Source: Verrucomicrobiota bacterium
GTDB lineage: Bacteria > Verrucomicrobiota > Verrucomicrobiia > Opitutales > Opitutaceae
Length of the DNA: 64,000 nt
Direction: 5' to 3'
NCBI GenBank assembly: GCA_023443455.1
Contig: JAEZUE010000074.1
Span: 26,008 to 90,007, forward strand
Program-made: the position numbers and the translations under genes
Notes under the pieces: generated by a model
What the model was told of the DNA's origin: nothing
Seen by the model: the letters and a program-made list of their open reading frames with translations, nothing else
Databases searched by the model: none
Shown: positions 1 through 9,598 of the stretch, piece after piece
How positions within the stretch are numbered: the stretch's first letter is position 1
Layout of the letters: each line of letters starts with the position of its first letter

Positions 1-2
1 TC

Positions 3-929
3 GCCGAAGACTGGCGCCACCCGTATGACCAGACCGCCCGCCACATCCGCAAAATCGCCCGACCCGGCGACCGCCTCGCGATGTGGGGTTGGCGACCGCA
101 CCTCTACGTCGAAACCGGCCTGCCGCAGGGCGTGCGCGAGGCCCACACCGAACACCAACTGCGCGCTTCCCCCCTGCGCGACCACTTCTTCCGACCCAGC
201 TATCTCGCGGAGTTGCGCGCCTCGCAGCCGCTGTTCTTCGTCGATGCCGTCGGCCCGCGCTCGTTCGGCTACGACAACCGTGCCGGCGACGGCCACGAGA
301 CGTTCCCGGCGCTGCGGGACTACATCGCCGAAAACTACACCCTGGTGAAGGATTTCGGCGGCGACCGCCTCTATCTGTTGCGCGCCCACGCCGCCCGGCG
401 CCATGGGCAACTGCCGCAGGTCGTGCCGCTCGCGCTCGATGGGTTCACCACCCGGGAGGCGCTCGGCGAGGTCGCCCGCCTCGGCGATGCCCCGCCCCCT
501 CCCTCGTCGGAGCTGTTTTACGACGACGGTCTCATCTTCGGCGACCTCATCCCCCACCACCCGCTCGACCTCTTCGCCCACGCCCCCTCCCGCCTCGTCC
601 ACCCCGTGCCCCCCGGCACGCTTCGCCTGCGCGGAGCCGGGGCGATCCGCGACGCCGCCTACGCCGAGCCCAGCCGCGGCGCCGATGGCGCCACCTTCAC
701 CGTCCGCTGGCTCCGCGCCGACGGCGTCCCCGAAACGGCCTGGGAACAACGCCTCGATCCCTGCAACCGCGCGCCGGACCGGCAACCCGCCCAGTTCGAC
801 CTCGCCGTACCTGCCGACGCCACCGCCGTCGAATTCGGGATCGATCCCGGCAAGAACCGCCGCTTCGACTGGACCTACTGGCACGACCTCCGGTTCGACG
901 TGCCCTTCGCCGCGCCCACCGCCCGTTGA
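3..929 (+). CDS. C-terminal part of a GT-C type membrane glycosyltransferase-like protein (5' end outside window)
   Basis: The frame is open from the left edge, so the start lies upstream; 308 residues are visible. The first part resembles the soluble periplasmic region that follows the membrane segments of GT39-like proteins. The last residues carry the motif DPGKNRRFDWTYWHDLRFD, which recurs in related form at the ends of the next two genes and suggests a shared C-terminal beta-sandwich domain. It begins a same-strand series of large membrane proteins, probably for cell-surface glycan assembly. The substrate cannot be told. The N-terminal membrane half is not in view, so the family call rests on the tail and the neighbours. 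Confidence 0.7.
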   Translation, partial: AEDWRHPYDQTARHIRKIARPGDRLAMWGWRPHLYVETGLPQGVREAHTEHQLRASPLRDHFFRPSYLAELRASQPLFFVDAVGPRSFGYDNRAGDGHETFPALRDYIAENYTLVKDFGGDRLYLLRAHAARRHGQLPQVVPLALDGFTTREALGEVARLGDAPPPPSSELFYDDGLIFGDLIPHHPLDLFAHAPSRLVHPVPPGTLRLRGAGAIRDAAYAEPSRGADGATFTVRWLRADGVPETAWEQRLDPCNRAPDRQPAQFDLAVPADATAVEFGIDPGKNRRFDWTYWHDLRFDVPFAAPTAR

Positions 930-1155
930 TACCGCCCTCCCCCCCAAAAAACAAAAACCCACACAAGCCGCCCCCCGCCCCCGGGAAAAATAGAACGACG
1001 GCCGTCACGTTATTCGGTTTTCCGGATACAGATCCGGGCGCTCCGCTTGGCGGGGCCGGTTCCGGCCCGTGCTCGGCGCGGCCCGCCCGGCCTCCATCGA
1101 CTCACGTTTCGGCTGGGCATTCCGGCGACGAACCGCGATCAAATAGCCACCGTCC

Positions 1156-3570
1156 ATGCCGCCTTCCGCCCACCACCGTCTCCGCATCTTCACGCCACTG
1201 GTGCTGCTCGGACTGCTCGGGTGGGTACTGCTCCTGCGTTGGCCGTCGTTGGGCGCCACGCTCTGGAACGTCGACGAGGCGATCCACGCGGCCGTCGCCC
1301 GCTCGCTGCTCGACGGCGGCACCCTCTATCGCGACGCGATCGACCAGCGGACCCCGCTGACCTACGGCCTGTTCGCCGCAGCCTTCGCGGTCTTCGGCGA
1401 CAACAACCTGTACGCCGTCCGCCTCGCCCTGGCGGTACTGGTCGCGGCGACGGCCTTCGGCGTGCATCTCGTCGGCCGGCGTACCCGCGACACGGCCACC
1501 GGCGTGTTCGCCGCCCTGGTCTTCGCCGCGCTGTCGACCAATCTGCTCCCCGCCTCCGACGCGTTCGCCGCGCACACCGAATGGGCGGTGATCGCCTTCA
1601 CCACCGCCGGCGCGTGGTGGTTCTGGCGGGGCAACTCCCGGCCCGGCCTCGGACTCGGCTTCGGCACCGGCGCCCTCTTCGCCCTGGCCTTTCTCTCCAA
1701 GCAGCCCTCGCTGCTCGACTTCGCCGCCCCCGTGGCCACCTCCGTCTGGTTGGCCGCCAACGGCACTTGGAAACGACGCGACGGGACCCTGACCCTTGCG
1801 GGCCTCCTCCTCGGCTTCGCCACCACCGTAGGAGCGACCGCCCTGTGGTTCGCGAGCCGCGGAGCCCTCGGCGATGCGGTCTTCTACACCTGGACGTACA
1901 ATCTTACTTACTACGGGCCCGAGATCGGCTGGCTCGACCGCGCCGCCTCGGGGCTCGGGCCGCTGAGGTTGCTGCTGCGCGAATACCCGCTGGTCCTGGG
2001 GGCCGGCCTCGGGTCGGCGGCGCTGCTGCTGGTCCGCCTTGCCCAACTGGCCCCGTCGCCCGCACTGAAGCGGGCCAACGGCTGGCATTGTTATCTTCTG
2101 GTGTGGGCGGGCGCCGCCCTGGCCGGGGCGGCCTCGAGCGGCCGCGGCTTCGAGCACTACACCATCCAATGCCTGCCCCCGTTCGCCCTCGCGGCGGGTC
2201 TGGCCCTGGGCGAACTCTCCACCGCGGCGCGGCGCCTCTGGACCGGCTCGCACCGGGCCCGGGCGACTCTGCTCGCCCTGCCCGTCGCCGCCGTGCTCGG
2301 CTCCACGCTCCGGCACCCGCTCGCCGCGCTCGAGCCGCCGCTGCCCCCCCCCGACCCGGCCCTGCGCGCGAGCGCCTTCATCGGCGAGCGCACCAGCCCG
2401 GATGAGCCCCTGTTCGTCTGGGGCTACAACCCCGACATCCACCTCTACAGCAACCGCAAGCCGGCAGCGCGTTTCGTCTATTGTTCGTTCCTCACCGGGC
2501 TGATTCCGTGGACCAATCTCGACCCGCAGAAGGACACCGCCTACGCGATCGTGCCGGGGGCGATGGCACAGCTCCTCGCCGACCTCGAGCGCTCGCGCCC
2601 GCCCTTCGTCGTCGACTGCAGCCCGGGCCCGCACCGTAATTTCCACAAGTATCCGATCACCAACTTCGCCGCCCTCCAATCCCTGCTGGACCGGGACTAC
2701 GCGGTCGTCGACGCCGGCCGGTTCGTGCCGCAGGGCTTCCGCCTCCACCTCATCCGCGACCATGCCCGCCGCGCCCCGCTCCCGCTGGCCGGCGGCCCCG
2801 CCGTCGCCGCCCCGAGCCCGCCACGGCTGACCGGCCGGGCCGATGTCGGAGCCGAGGCGACGACCTACACGGTGGAGTGCGCCGCCGAAGACGGCCGCCT
2901 CCAGCGGCTGGAACTCCTCGTCGACGACACCGTCGTCGACGGCGTATCCATGCTTCCCTGCGAGGGCCTGTCGGCCGCCCTCACCGCGCCCTTCGGCACC
3001 CTCCCGCCGGGCCGCCATGTGGTCGCCGCCCGCGCCACCCGTGCCGACGGTTCGAGCACACTTTCGGCACCGATCGTGGTGTTCAGCTCGGCCGAGGGCC
3101 TGCCGCCCGAAAGCCTCGCCGCGTTCCGCATCCCCGTCATCGCCCGGGCCGCGCTCCCCCTGTCGATCCGCGCCCCGTTCGGCCCCACCGCCCGACGCGA
3201 AGGCGACTCCACGGTCTACGCGGTCCATGTGCCGTCCAGCATGGCGTTCCCGCTCCCCGAACACGCCCGGCGGCTCACCGGCGCCTTCGGGATCCGCCCC
3301 GGCGCCTTCGCCAACCAGGGTGCCGGCACCGACGGCGCCGGTTTCCACATCCGCCTGGTCGCCCCCGACGGCGCCCGCTCGCCCCTGCTCGACCGCCTGC
3401 TCCGCCCCGCCGAGGTCGAGGGCGATCGGCCGCTGCAACGCTTCTCGATCGACCTCCCTCCGGCCCCCCCCGGCAGTCGGCTCGAGTTCACCACCGACCC
3501 CGGTCCGGCCGACAATTCCGCCTACGACTGGACAATCTGGACCGACCTCGCCATCGACTGCACCGAGTAG
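1156..3570 (+). CDS. GT39-like (GT-C fold) integral membrane glycosyltransferase
   Basis: 804 residues. A first hydrophobic segment at about 11-27 is followed by the acidic pair D40-E41 in NVDEAIHAAVA, in the first extracytoplasmic loop where GT-C transferases carry their catalytic acid. About ten membrane segments follow to roughly residue 400, then a long soluble part. The C-terminus ends in a domain with DPGPADNSAYDWTIWTDL, shared with its two flanking paralogues. GT-C enzymes move sugars from lipid-phosphate donors on the outer face of the inner membrane; donor and acceptor are unknown. The ATG follows a 226-bp non-coding gap, and no clear ribosome site is seen. Confidence 0.8.
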   Translation: MPPSAHHRLRIFTPLVLLGLLGWVLLLRWPSLGATLWNVDEAIHAAVARSLLDGGTLYRDAIDQRTPLTYGLFAAAFAVFGDNNLYAVRLALAVLVAATAFGVHLVGRRTRDTATGVFAALVFAALSTNLLPASDAFAAHTEWAVIAFTTAGAWWFWRGNSRPGLGLGFGTGALFALAFLSKQPSLLDFAAPVATSVWLAANGTWKRRDGTLTLAGLLLGFATTVGATALWFASRGALGDAVFYTWTYNLTYYGPEIGWLDRAASGLGPLRLLLREYPLVLGAGLGSAALLLVRLAQLAPSPALKRANGWHCYLLVWAGAALAGAASSGRGFEHYTIQCLPPFALAAGLALGELSTAARRLWTGSHRARATLLALPVAAVLGSTLRHPLAALEPPLPPPDPALRASAFIGERTSPDEPLFVWGYNPDIHLYSNRKPAARFVYCSFLTGLIPWTNLDPQKDTAYAIVPGAMAQLLADLERSRPPFVVDCSPGPHRNFHKYPITNFAALQSLLDRDYAVVDAGRFVPQGFRLHLIRDHARRAPLPLAGGPAVAAPSPPRLTGRADVGAEATTYTVECAAEDGRLQRLELLVDDTVVDGVSMLPCEGLSAALTAPFGTLPPGRHVVAARATRADGSSTLSAPIVVFSSAEGLPPESLAAFRIPVIARAALPLSIRAPFGPTARREGDSTVYAVHVPSSMAFPLPEHARRLTGAFGIRPGAFANQGAGTDGAGFHIRLVAPDGARSPLLDRLLRPAEVEGDRPLQRFSIDLPPAPPGSRLEFTTDPGPADNSAYDWTIWTDLAIDCTE

Positions 3571-3612
3571 CGCCGCGACCGACCGCTCCACATTCCCCGC
3601 ACACCCGTTTCC

Positions 3613-5967
3613 ATGTCCGCGAAGAAAAACTCCGTACCGCCCGAGCCCCGCAACTGGCTCGGCGACCTGCTGCTCTGGCTGCTCGTCAGCCTGGCGGCGT
3701 TCCGCTTCCCGCGCCTTCCCGTCCTCGAACTCGACGCCTCGTGGCGCATGGGTCTCGGCTATTTCCTCACCAAGGATCTGCAATGGGGCCCGGACGTGAT
3801 CTTCACCTACGGACCGCTAGGCTTCGTGATGGGCAACACCTATTGGGGGAAACTCTTCTGGGAGATGGTGGGCTGGCGCGCGGTCCAGTCGTTCGTGTTC
3901 GGCGCAGTGCTGATCGACGAAAGCCGCCGGCTGCGCGGCGTCCACCGGGCGTTCTTCACCCTCTTCGTGCTGCTGCTCGGCGTGATCTACGAGGATGCCC
4001 TGCACATGATCGTGATCGCGCTGCTCGGCCTGCGCTTGGTCCGCACCGCGGGCGAAGAGTCCGGAGCGAAGGGCAATGTCGTCGCGAGCCTGCTCCTGGG
4101 AGTGTTGGCGGTCATCAAGTTCACCAACCTCATGCTCGGCGGTTTCGCCGTCGTCGTCGCCGGCGCACTGGCGCTGCACCGCCGGGCGCCACGGGCGGCG
4201 GCCGTGACCGCGCTCACCTTCGCCGGCACATTCCTCGCGGGCTGGCTGCTCTGCGGGCAGAACCCGCTGAACATCCCGCTGTTCATCCTCGATTCGCTGC
4301 AGATCAGCAGCGGCTACAACAGCACGATGGGCATCCCCACCCCCGCGGCCCCGCTGCGCTCCGGCCTGATCGTGGTGGGACTGCTCGCCGTCTACTTCGC
4401 CCTGCAGATCGCCGCCAGCCCGCGCCGCCCCGTCGCGATCGCCGCGTCGCTCGTCGTCGCCGCCTTCCTGTACCTGAACTGGAAACACGGATTCCTGCGC
4501 GCCGACGGCCACATGATCGGCTTCTTCATCTGCGCGCTCGTGCCCATCGCCGGATTCCCCGCCCTGCTCGACGACGCCCCCGCCCGCCGCTGGATCCGGG
4601 GCGCCCTCCTGCTCCCGGCCGCGTTCTTCTGCCTGCTCGGCATCGAGCAGGCCCTCCCCGGCACCGTGCGCCGCTGCGCCGGCCAACTCCAGAACGGCAT
4701 CTGGGACCGCACCGCCCACCTCCTCGACTGGTCCGCCTTTCGCCAGCGCTATCGTGACACGATGACGCCGCTGCGCGACACCCACTCCCTCCCCGAGATC
4801 CAGAAGGTTGTCGGCAACTCCACCATCGACGTGCTCGGCTTCGAGCAGGGCATCGCTCTGCTGAACAAATTCAACTACCTGCCGCGACCGGTCTTCCAAA
4901 GCTACTCGGCCTACACCCCGCGCCTCGCCCGCAAGAACCTCGACTTCTACGCCTCCGACCGCGCCCCCGAATTCGCCCTCGTGCGCCTGCCCTCCATCGA
5001 CCAGCGCCTCGCGGCCATGGACGACTCGCTCCTGCTCAACTACTTCCTCCACAGCTACGACTACGTCATGGGCGAGAAGGGCTGGCAGCTCTGGCGCCGC
5101 CGAGCCGATGCCCCCGCCGCCGACACCGTCGCCCCCCGCCGCCTGCGCACGACCGAGCTGGCACTCGAGACCGACCTCGACCTCGCGGACCTCTCCGACC
5201 GGCACACCTGGATCACCATCGACCTCCGGCCCACCCTCCTCGGCCGTATCCGCGATTTCCTCTACAAGAGCCCGATCGTCCGCCTCGTCGTCACCGACAC
5301 CACCGGCGGCACCACCCGCTACCGGCTGCCCCTCGACATCGGCCGCACCGGCTTCATGCTCAACCCGCTCGTCGAGGATGCGACCGGCCTCATGCACTTC
5401 GCCGGCGGCAAACCCGCCCGCCGGGTCGCCCGCATCCGCCTCGAGGTCGACGACGGCGGCCGCTCCCTCTACCGGCCCTCGGCCGAGATCGGGCTCTTCG
5501 CACTCACCCCCTCCGAGGCCGGCGCCCGCGCCCTCACCCTCATCGAGCAGGCGAAATACTGGGTCTTCGTCACCAAACCCGTCTCGGTGCAGTCCGCCGC
5601 CGAGCCGTGCATCCTCAAGGTCGACGACGTGAACACCATGATGTTCCACGCCCCGAGCCGGCTCGAGTTCGACGTGCTCCCCGGCGCCACCGAAATGGTC
5701 GGCCGCTTCGGTTATCCGGAGAACGCCTACACCGGCGACGCCCGCACCTCCGGCGCCTGGTTCCGCGTCGTCTGGTCCGACGGCACGACCGAGCACACCC
5801 TCTTCGAGCGTTTCCTCGATCCGCGCGCCAACCCCGCCGACCGGGGCCTCCACCCCTTCCACGCCGCGCTCGGGTCGGTCACCAGCGGCCGGGTACGCCT
5901 CGTCATCGATCCGGGCTCCGATCCCGGCTGGGATTGGACCGTATGGACGGGCATCGAGATCCGCTGA
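3613..5967 (+). CDS. Large polytopic membrane protein, probable GT-C family paralogue
   Basis: 784 residues starting 42 bp after the previous gene, so likely co-transcribed. A hydrophobic segment at about 17-30 leads to ELDASWRMGLGYFLTKDL, an acidic motif (D41) in the first outer loop as in GT-C proteins. Many membrane helices follow to about residue 370. The soluble C-terminal half ends in LVIDPGSDPGWDWTVWTGI, matching the tails of the two upstream genes. Function is inferred only as surface-polymer glycosylation; the catalytic status is unproven because motifs beyond the first-loop acid were not recognised. Confidence 0.7.
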   Translation: MSAKKNSVPPEPRNWLGDLLLWLLVSLAAFRFPRLPVLELDASWRMGLGYFLTKDLQWGPDVIFTYGPLGFVMGNTYWGKLFWEMVGWRAVQSFVFGAVLIDESRRLRGVHRAFFTLFVLLLGVIYEDALHMIVIALLGLRLVRTAGEESGAKGNVVASLLLGVLAVIKFTNLMLGGFAVVVAGALALHRRAPRAAAVTALTFAGTFLAGWLLCGQNPLNIPLFILDSLQISSGYNSTMGIPTPAAPLRSGLIVVGLLAVYFALQIAASPRRPVAIAASLVVAAFLYLNWKHGFLRADGHMIGFFICALVPIAGFPALLDDAPARRWIRGALLLPAAFFCLLGIEQALPGTVRRCAGQLQNGIWDRTAHLLDWSAFRQRYRDTMTPLRDTHSLPEIQKVVGNSTIDVLGFEQGIALLNKFNYLPRPVFQSYSAYTPRLARKNLDFYASDRAPEFALVRLPSIDQRLAAMDDSLLLNYFLHSYDYVMGEKGWQLWRRRADAPAADTVAPRRLRTTELALETDLDLADLSDRHTWITIDLRPTLLGRIRDFLYKSPIVRLVVTDTTGGTTRYRLPLDIGRTGFMLNPLVEDATGLMHFAGGKPARRVARIRLEVDDGGRSLYRPSAEIGLFALTPSEAGARALTLIEQAKYWVFVTKPVSVQSAAEPCILKVDDVNTMMFHAPSRLEFDVLPGATEMVGRFGYPENAYTGDARTSGAWFRVVWSDGTTEHTLFERFLDPRANPADRGLHPFHAALGSVTSGRVRLVIDPGSDPGWDWTVWTGIEIR

Positions 5968-8180
5968 ATCCCCCCGCCGCGCCGGCCGCCGCGCCCATGT
6001 GGTGGTGGCTCGCGCTCGGCGGCGCCCTCGTCGCCCTCGCCGGCCGCCTCTGGCTGATCCGGCACTGCGGCACCGAGCTGCCCTTCCGCGACGAATGGAA
6101 GGCCGTGGCTGAAGACGTGATCGCGCCGTGGCTGGCCGGCCGGCTCGGCTGGCGCGAATTCTTCGCGCCCGTCAACGACCACTGCCTCGTGCTCACCCGC
6201 GCGCTCGCCTTCGCGCTGCTGCGCCTCAACGGCCAGTGGAACAACCTGCTCGAGACCACCGTCAACGCCCTGATCCTCGTCCCCCCGCTCGCGTTGGTGC
6301 TCCGCACCGTCGGCCCCGCCCTCGGCCGCTGGCCCGCGCTCGCCTGGGCTCTGTTCACCGGCACGCTGCTCGCGCTCCCGGTGACCGGCGAAAACACCCT
6401 CTGGGGTATCCAGTCTCTGGTCTTCTTCCAGGTGGCCCTCTCCATCGTCTACCTCTGGGCGGTCGCCACCCGCGAACGGTGCGACCGCCTCTGGTGGGCC
6501 GGGCAGCTGCTCGGGGGGCTGGCGCTCCTGACCCAACAATCGGCCGTGCTCGCTCCCGTCGTCGCCGTGCTCTTCCTCGGGTGGAGGCTCGGGCGCGACC
6601 CGGCAACCCGGCGCACGAGCCTCGCCGGACTCGCTTTCGCCGGATTGTGGATCGCCGGCTACTTCCGGCTCGCGCCCGACTTCACCGTCACCGCCGACAT
6701 GCGCGCCGACTCGTGGCGGCTCGCGCTCGATCTCTGCCTGCGCCAGCTCGCCTGGCCGTTGCCCCACCCCGGCTGGGCCTTCCTGCTCTGGGCGCCCTGG
6801 CTGTGGTTCGCCGCCGAACGGCTTCGCCAGCGCAGGCTCTCCGCGGTCGATGCGCTCCTCCTCGTGCTCGCACTCTGGGTTGGAGCCCAGGCCGCCGCCA
6901 TCGGCTACGGGCGCGGGGGCGAAACCACCGGCTTCGTCTCCCGCTACTGCGATTTCCTGCTCTACGGCGTGAGCCTCAACGCCGCCTGCATCTTCCGGCT
7001 CTGGCAGGGCCATCGCCGCTCGGCCCGTCTCGCCGTGGGCCTGCTCGGCGCCGCTTGGCTCGTCGCGCTCGCCCCCGGGCTGCGCTTCGAAACCCTGCAC
7101 AGCCATGCCGGCTACATCCTCGCACGCCGGCCCGCGATCAACGCCAACAACCTCGCCGCCGTGCGCGACTACCTCGCCACCGGCGACCTCGCCGCCCTCT
7201 CCCGCGAGCGCACCGGCGACTTCCTGCACCACTATCCGCCCGGCCTTGCCGCCCTGCTCGACGACCCGCGGTTCCGCGCCCTGCTCCCACCGGCCACCGG
7301 CGCCCCCGAAGCCCGCCCCGACGACGGCCGCATCGGCCGGCTCGGCCGAGTCTTGCCCGCCGCTTGGCCGGGCGCCCTCGCCCTCGGCCTGTTCGCCCTC
7401 GCCTTCGCCGCCTGGAAAATCCCCCCCGGCCAGCCCGGCCCCGAGCAAAGCGCCCCACCTTGGGCGCCCCGCGACGCCGCCGGCGCCGCTCTGCTGCTCG
7501 GCCTCGCCGCCGGCGCCGCTCTGCTCGCGTGGCCGTCGCCGCTCACCTTCGACCCGGCGGCCCGCTGGACCGCAGCCTTCGAACCGGCCCGCACCGACGT
7601 CGCCCTGCTCGACCCGGTCTTCACGCGCCGCAGCGCCGGGCCCGACCTCGCCGCCCGCGCCACGATCGGGGCCGTCACACTCGCCCGGCCGATCCCCGCA
7701 CGACTCTGGCACGGCACCCGCCTGCCCGACAACGGTTTCACCGGCACCCTCGCCTCGGAACCGGCGCCGCTGCGCCACCGTTTCCTGGTGACACCGTACA
7801 CCGGCTGGCCCAACTGGCCGGGCAACGGCCTGCGCTGGCGTTTCCGGAACCCGGAGACAGGCGAGGAGCGCTGGATCGAATACATGGGCGGCAACCCCTC
7901 CCGCGAATTCGACCTGTGGGTCGCCGACGCCAGCGACCACGTCGGCTGGGAGGCTTCGCTCTTCCTGTTCGACGGGTTGACCGACCGGCAGGGCTGGCTC
8001 GGCGTCGCCCGCCCCGCCGCCACCGACCATCCGGCCTTCGCCAGGATCTGGCGCGCCACCCTCAAGGGCGAACGCGCCGAAGCCACCCATCGGATCCTCG
8101 CGGCGAGCGCGGCGGCCGCGTTCGCCGCCGCCGCGGTGCTCGCCGTACTCGCCCGCCGACAAACAAAAAGGCGGCGCTGA
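5943..8180 (+). CDS. Polytopic membrane protein, GT-C like, hypothetical
   Basis: 745 residues if the ATG at 5943 is used, overlapping the previous stop by 25 bp; a second ATG at 5997, just before a W-rich first helix, would give 727 residues. The frame is open much further upstream but that part is a shadow of the previous gene. After the first helix comes PFRDEWKAVAED (D50, E51), an acidic outer-loop motif, then about ten helices including a G-E-N-T-L-W-G-I-Q segment common in this class. A soluble C-terminal part (about 555-725) ends in a last helix and a basic tail. This tail differs from the DWTxW domain of its neighbours. Confidence 0.7.
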   Translation: MDGHRDPLNPPAAPAAAPMWWWLALGGALVALAGRLWLIRHCGTELPFRDEWKAVAEDVIAPWLAGRLGWREFFAPVNDHCLVLTRALAFALLRLNGQWNNLLETTVNALILVPPLALVLRTVGPALGRWPALAWALFTGTLLALPVTGENTLWGIQSLVFFQVALSIVYLWAVATRERCDRLWWAGQLLGGLALLTQQSAVLAPVVAVLFLGWRLGRDPATRRTSLAGLAFAGLWIAGYFRLAPDFTVTADMRADSWRLALDLCLRQLAWPLPHPGWAFLLWAPWLWFAAERLRQRRLSAVDALLLVLALWVGAQAAAIGYGRGGETTGFVSRYCDFLLYGVSLNAACIFRLWQGHRRSARLAVGLLGAAWLVALAPGLRFETLHSHAGYILARRPAINANNLAAVRDYLATGDLAALSRERTGDFLHHYPPGLAALLDDPRFRALLPPATGAPEARPDDGRIGRLGRVLPAAWPGALALGLFALAFAAWKIPPGQPGPEQSAPPWAPRDAAGAALLLGLAAGAALLAWPSPLTFDPAARWTAAFEPARTDVALLDPVFTRRSAGPDLAARATIGAVTLARPIPARLWHGTRLPDNGFTGTLASEPAPLRHRFLVTPYTGWPNWPGNGLRWRFRNPETGEERWIEYMGGNPSREFDLWVADASDHVGWEASLFLFDGLTDRQGWLGVARPAATDHPAFARIWRATLKGERAEATHRILAASAAAAFAAAAVLAVLARRQTKRRR

Positions 8181-8191
8181 TCGGCGCCGCC
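8170..8191 (-). terminator. Rho-independent terminator for the minus-strand lipoprotein gene
   Basis: Arms GGCGGCGC (8170-8177) and GCGCCGCC (8184-8191) form an 8-bp stem. On the minus strand it is followed by CTTTTTGTTT. It lies 20 bp past the stop of the gene at 8211 and overlaps the 3' end of the convergent membrane-protein gene, so the two transcription units meet here. Confidence 0.7.
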
Positions 8192-8210
8192 CAGCCGTCG
8201 TCGGACGCGT

Positions 8211-8696
8211 TCAGCGCGCCTGCACGGAGATCGCGACCGAGCGGGCCGGCGGCTCCGCCCAGCTGCCCCACGAGCCATCCCATTGGATGGGCTTGCCGGA
8301 GAAATCGACGTCGCCCGCCGCTCCCCCACGATACGCCACCCGCACCCGCACGATCGTGGGCACGCCCGCCGCGCCCGACGTAATGGTGAAAGTACGCTGG
8401 ACCGCCGCCTCGAGATCCTGCTCGAAACCGAGCCCCTTCCACGTCTTGCCGCCGTCGATCGAATGCTCGACGTGGAGGAACCCGATCCGCTCGCCGCCTC
8501 CCACGTCGGTCGACGCGTCGACCTGCACCTCGATCGGCGCATGTTCGCCCACCGACGACGGCGCCGTGAGCTGAAGGACACGGCCCTTCCCCTGCAACGA
8601 ACAGGCGGCCAGCAACCCGGCGGCAAACACGCTGAACATGGTACGGGCGCACACCCCGCGCAGCGCCCCGGACAAGAATCGATTGACGATGATCAT
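8211..8696 (-). CDS. Small lipoprotein, hypothetical
   Basis: 161 residues. The N-terminus has a basic start, a hydrophobic stretch and the lipobox LLAAC with Cys32, so it is predicted to be lipid-anchored after signal peptidase II cleavage. The mature part is a single beta-rich region containing the phrase HSIDGGKTWKG, which resembles sortilin/BNR-like or fibronectin-like beta-sandwich strands. No enzymatic motif is seen. The start at 8696 is the ATG that gives a proper signal; longer in-frame extensions are shadows of the DTW gene. It lies 74 bp downstream of the DTW-domain gene on the same strand. Confidence 0.65.
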   Translation of the reverse strand: MIIVNRFLSGALRGVCARTMFSVFAAGLLAACSLQGKGRVLQLTAPSSVGEHAPIEVQVDASTDVGGGERIGFLHVEHSIDGGKTWKGLGFEQDLEAAVQRTFTITSGAAGVPTIVRVRVAYRGGAAGDVDFSGKPIQWDGSWGSWAEPPARSVAISVQAR

Positions 8697-8770
8697 GGCA
8701 TGACAGAACGAAGGCGTTGCACGGCAATGCCAACTCCGATCGCACCGCCGTCCGCATTTCCGCGCCCACC

Positions 8771-9490
8771 TCACCCCGACGGCGGCGGCGCGAACAGCTT
8801 CATCGGCCGCCCGCTCCCCGCGCCGCGGGTGAGGCGGCGCCGCTCCGGCGTCCCATAGGCCTGGTGCCGATAGCCCTGCCGCGCCGGATCGTTCGCGCAC
8901 CCGATCAGATAGTCCTGCATGCGTTGCAGCAGATCGGGAAGCTGGTTGGGTTCCGGATACGAATCGAGCCCCGCCCGCTCGAGCGCGCCCAGCAGCTCGT
9001 GCGTGGCCTCGAGCGTCGAAAGGCAACCCTCGACCGGCTGCTGCTTGATCACGAACTTGCTCGGCGCGGCCGGAGGAAACACCAGCCGCGGCAAGCGCTG
9101 CAGACTCGGGCTCAACCGCAGCATCTTGCGCGCGCACGACCATGTGCCGTCCAGCACGAACACCACCAGCCGCCGCCCGCCCAGCTCCCCGGCGTGCAGC
9201 CCGCCGGGCAGCACGCGCGCATCGGGACTCGGATACAGCAGCATCGGGAAGTTCGCCGGATCGGCGATCAGCGCCTGCGTGCGCGCCTCGGCATCGAACT
9301 CCACCCCCATGATCAGCTCGCTGTCGGCCAGGCAGAGATGCGTGAGCCGCCCCGTGCCCGTGCGCTGCTCCTTGTACTCCTTCGGGTGCATCAGGAACAC
9401 GACCTTCGTGCGCGTGGGCATCGGCCGGATACTGCCGCACCAGCACAGCGCCTTCGGCCAGAAACAGCGGTAGCACATCTCGCGGCTCAT
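8771..9490 (-). CDS. DTW domain protein, probable tRNA-uridine aminocarboxypropyltransferase
   Basis: 239 residues. It starts with a four-cysteine metal site, CYRCFWPKALCWC (C6, C9, C16, C18), and contains LDGTWSCARKM, the D-x-T-W hallmark (residues 114-117). In known members (TapT/TuaA) this enzyme uses S-adenosylmethionine to place the acp3 group on tRNA uridine. The ATG at 9490 is chosen because it sits directly before the cysteine motif; the frame is open another 99 bp upstream without matching the family. Length agrees with the family. Confidence 0.88.
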   Translation of the reverse strand: MSREMCYRCFWPKALCWCGSIRPMPTRTKVVFLMHPKEYKEQRTGTGRLTHLCLADSELIMGVEFDAEARTQALIADPANFPMLLYPSPDARVLPGGLHAGELGGRRLVVFVLDGTWSCARKMLRLSPSLQRLPRLVFPPAAPSKFVIKQQPVEGCLSTLEATHELLGALERAGLDSYPEPNQLPDLLQRMQDYLIGCANDPARQGYRHQAYGTPERRRLTRGAGSGRPMKLFAPPPSG

Positions 9491-9598
9491 GACGGCGGGA
9501 GGGGGTGGGAGGCGAGAGGCGTGGCAACGGCGATCATCGGAACCTCCGAGACTCGCAGCCCGCTCCGCCTCCGGCAACCCCCGAGACACTGCCGTGGG

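Noticed and set aside
1102..3783. Very long minus-strand open frame (893 codons) opposite the GT39-like gene, and similar ones at 3817-5862, 5727-8162 and 53537-56047
   Set aside because: They are mirror frames of high-GC genes: Gly, Glu, Arg and Ala dominate, with no membrane, domain or motif pattern, while the plus-strand genes are clearly real.
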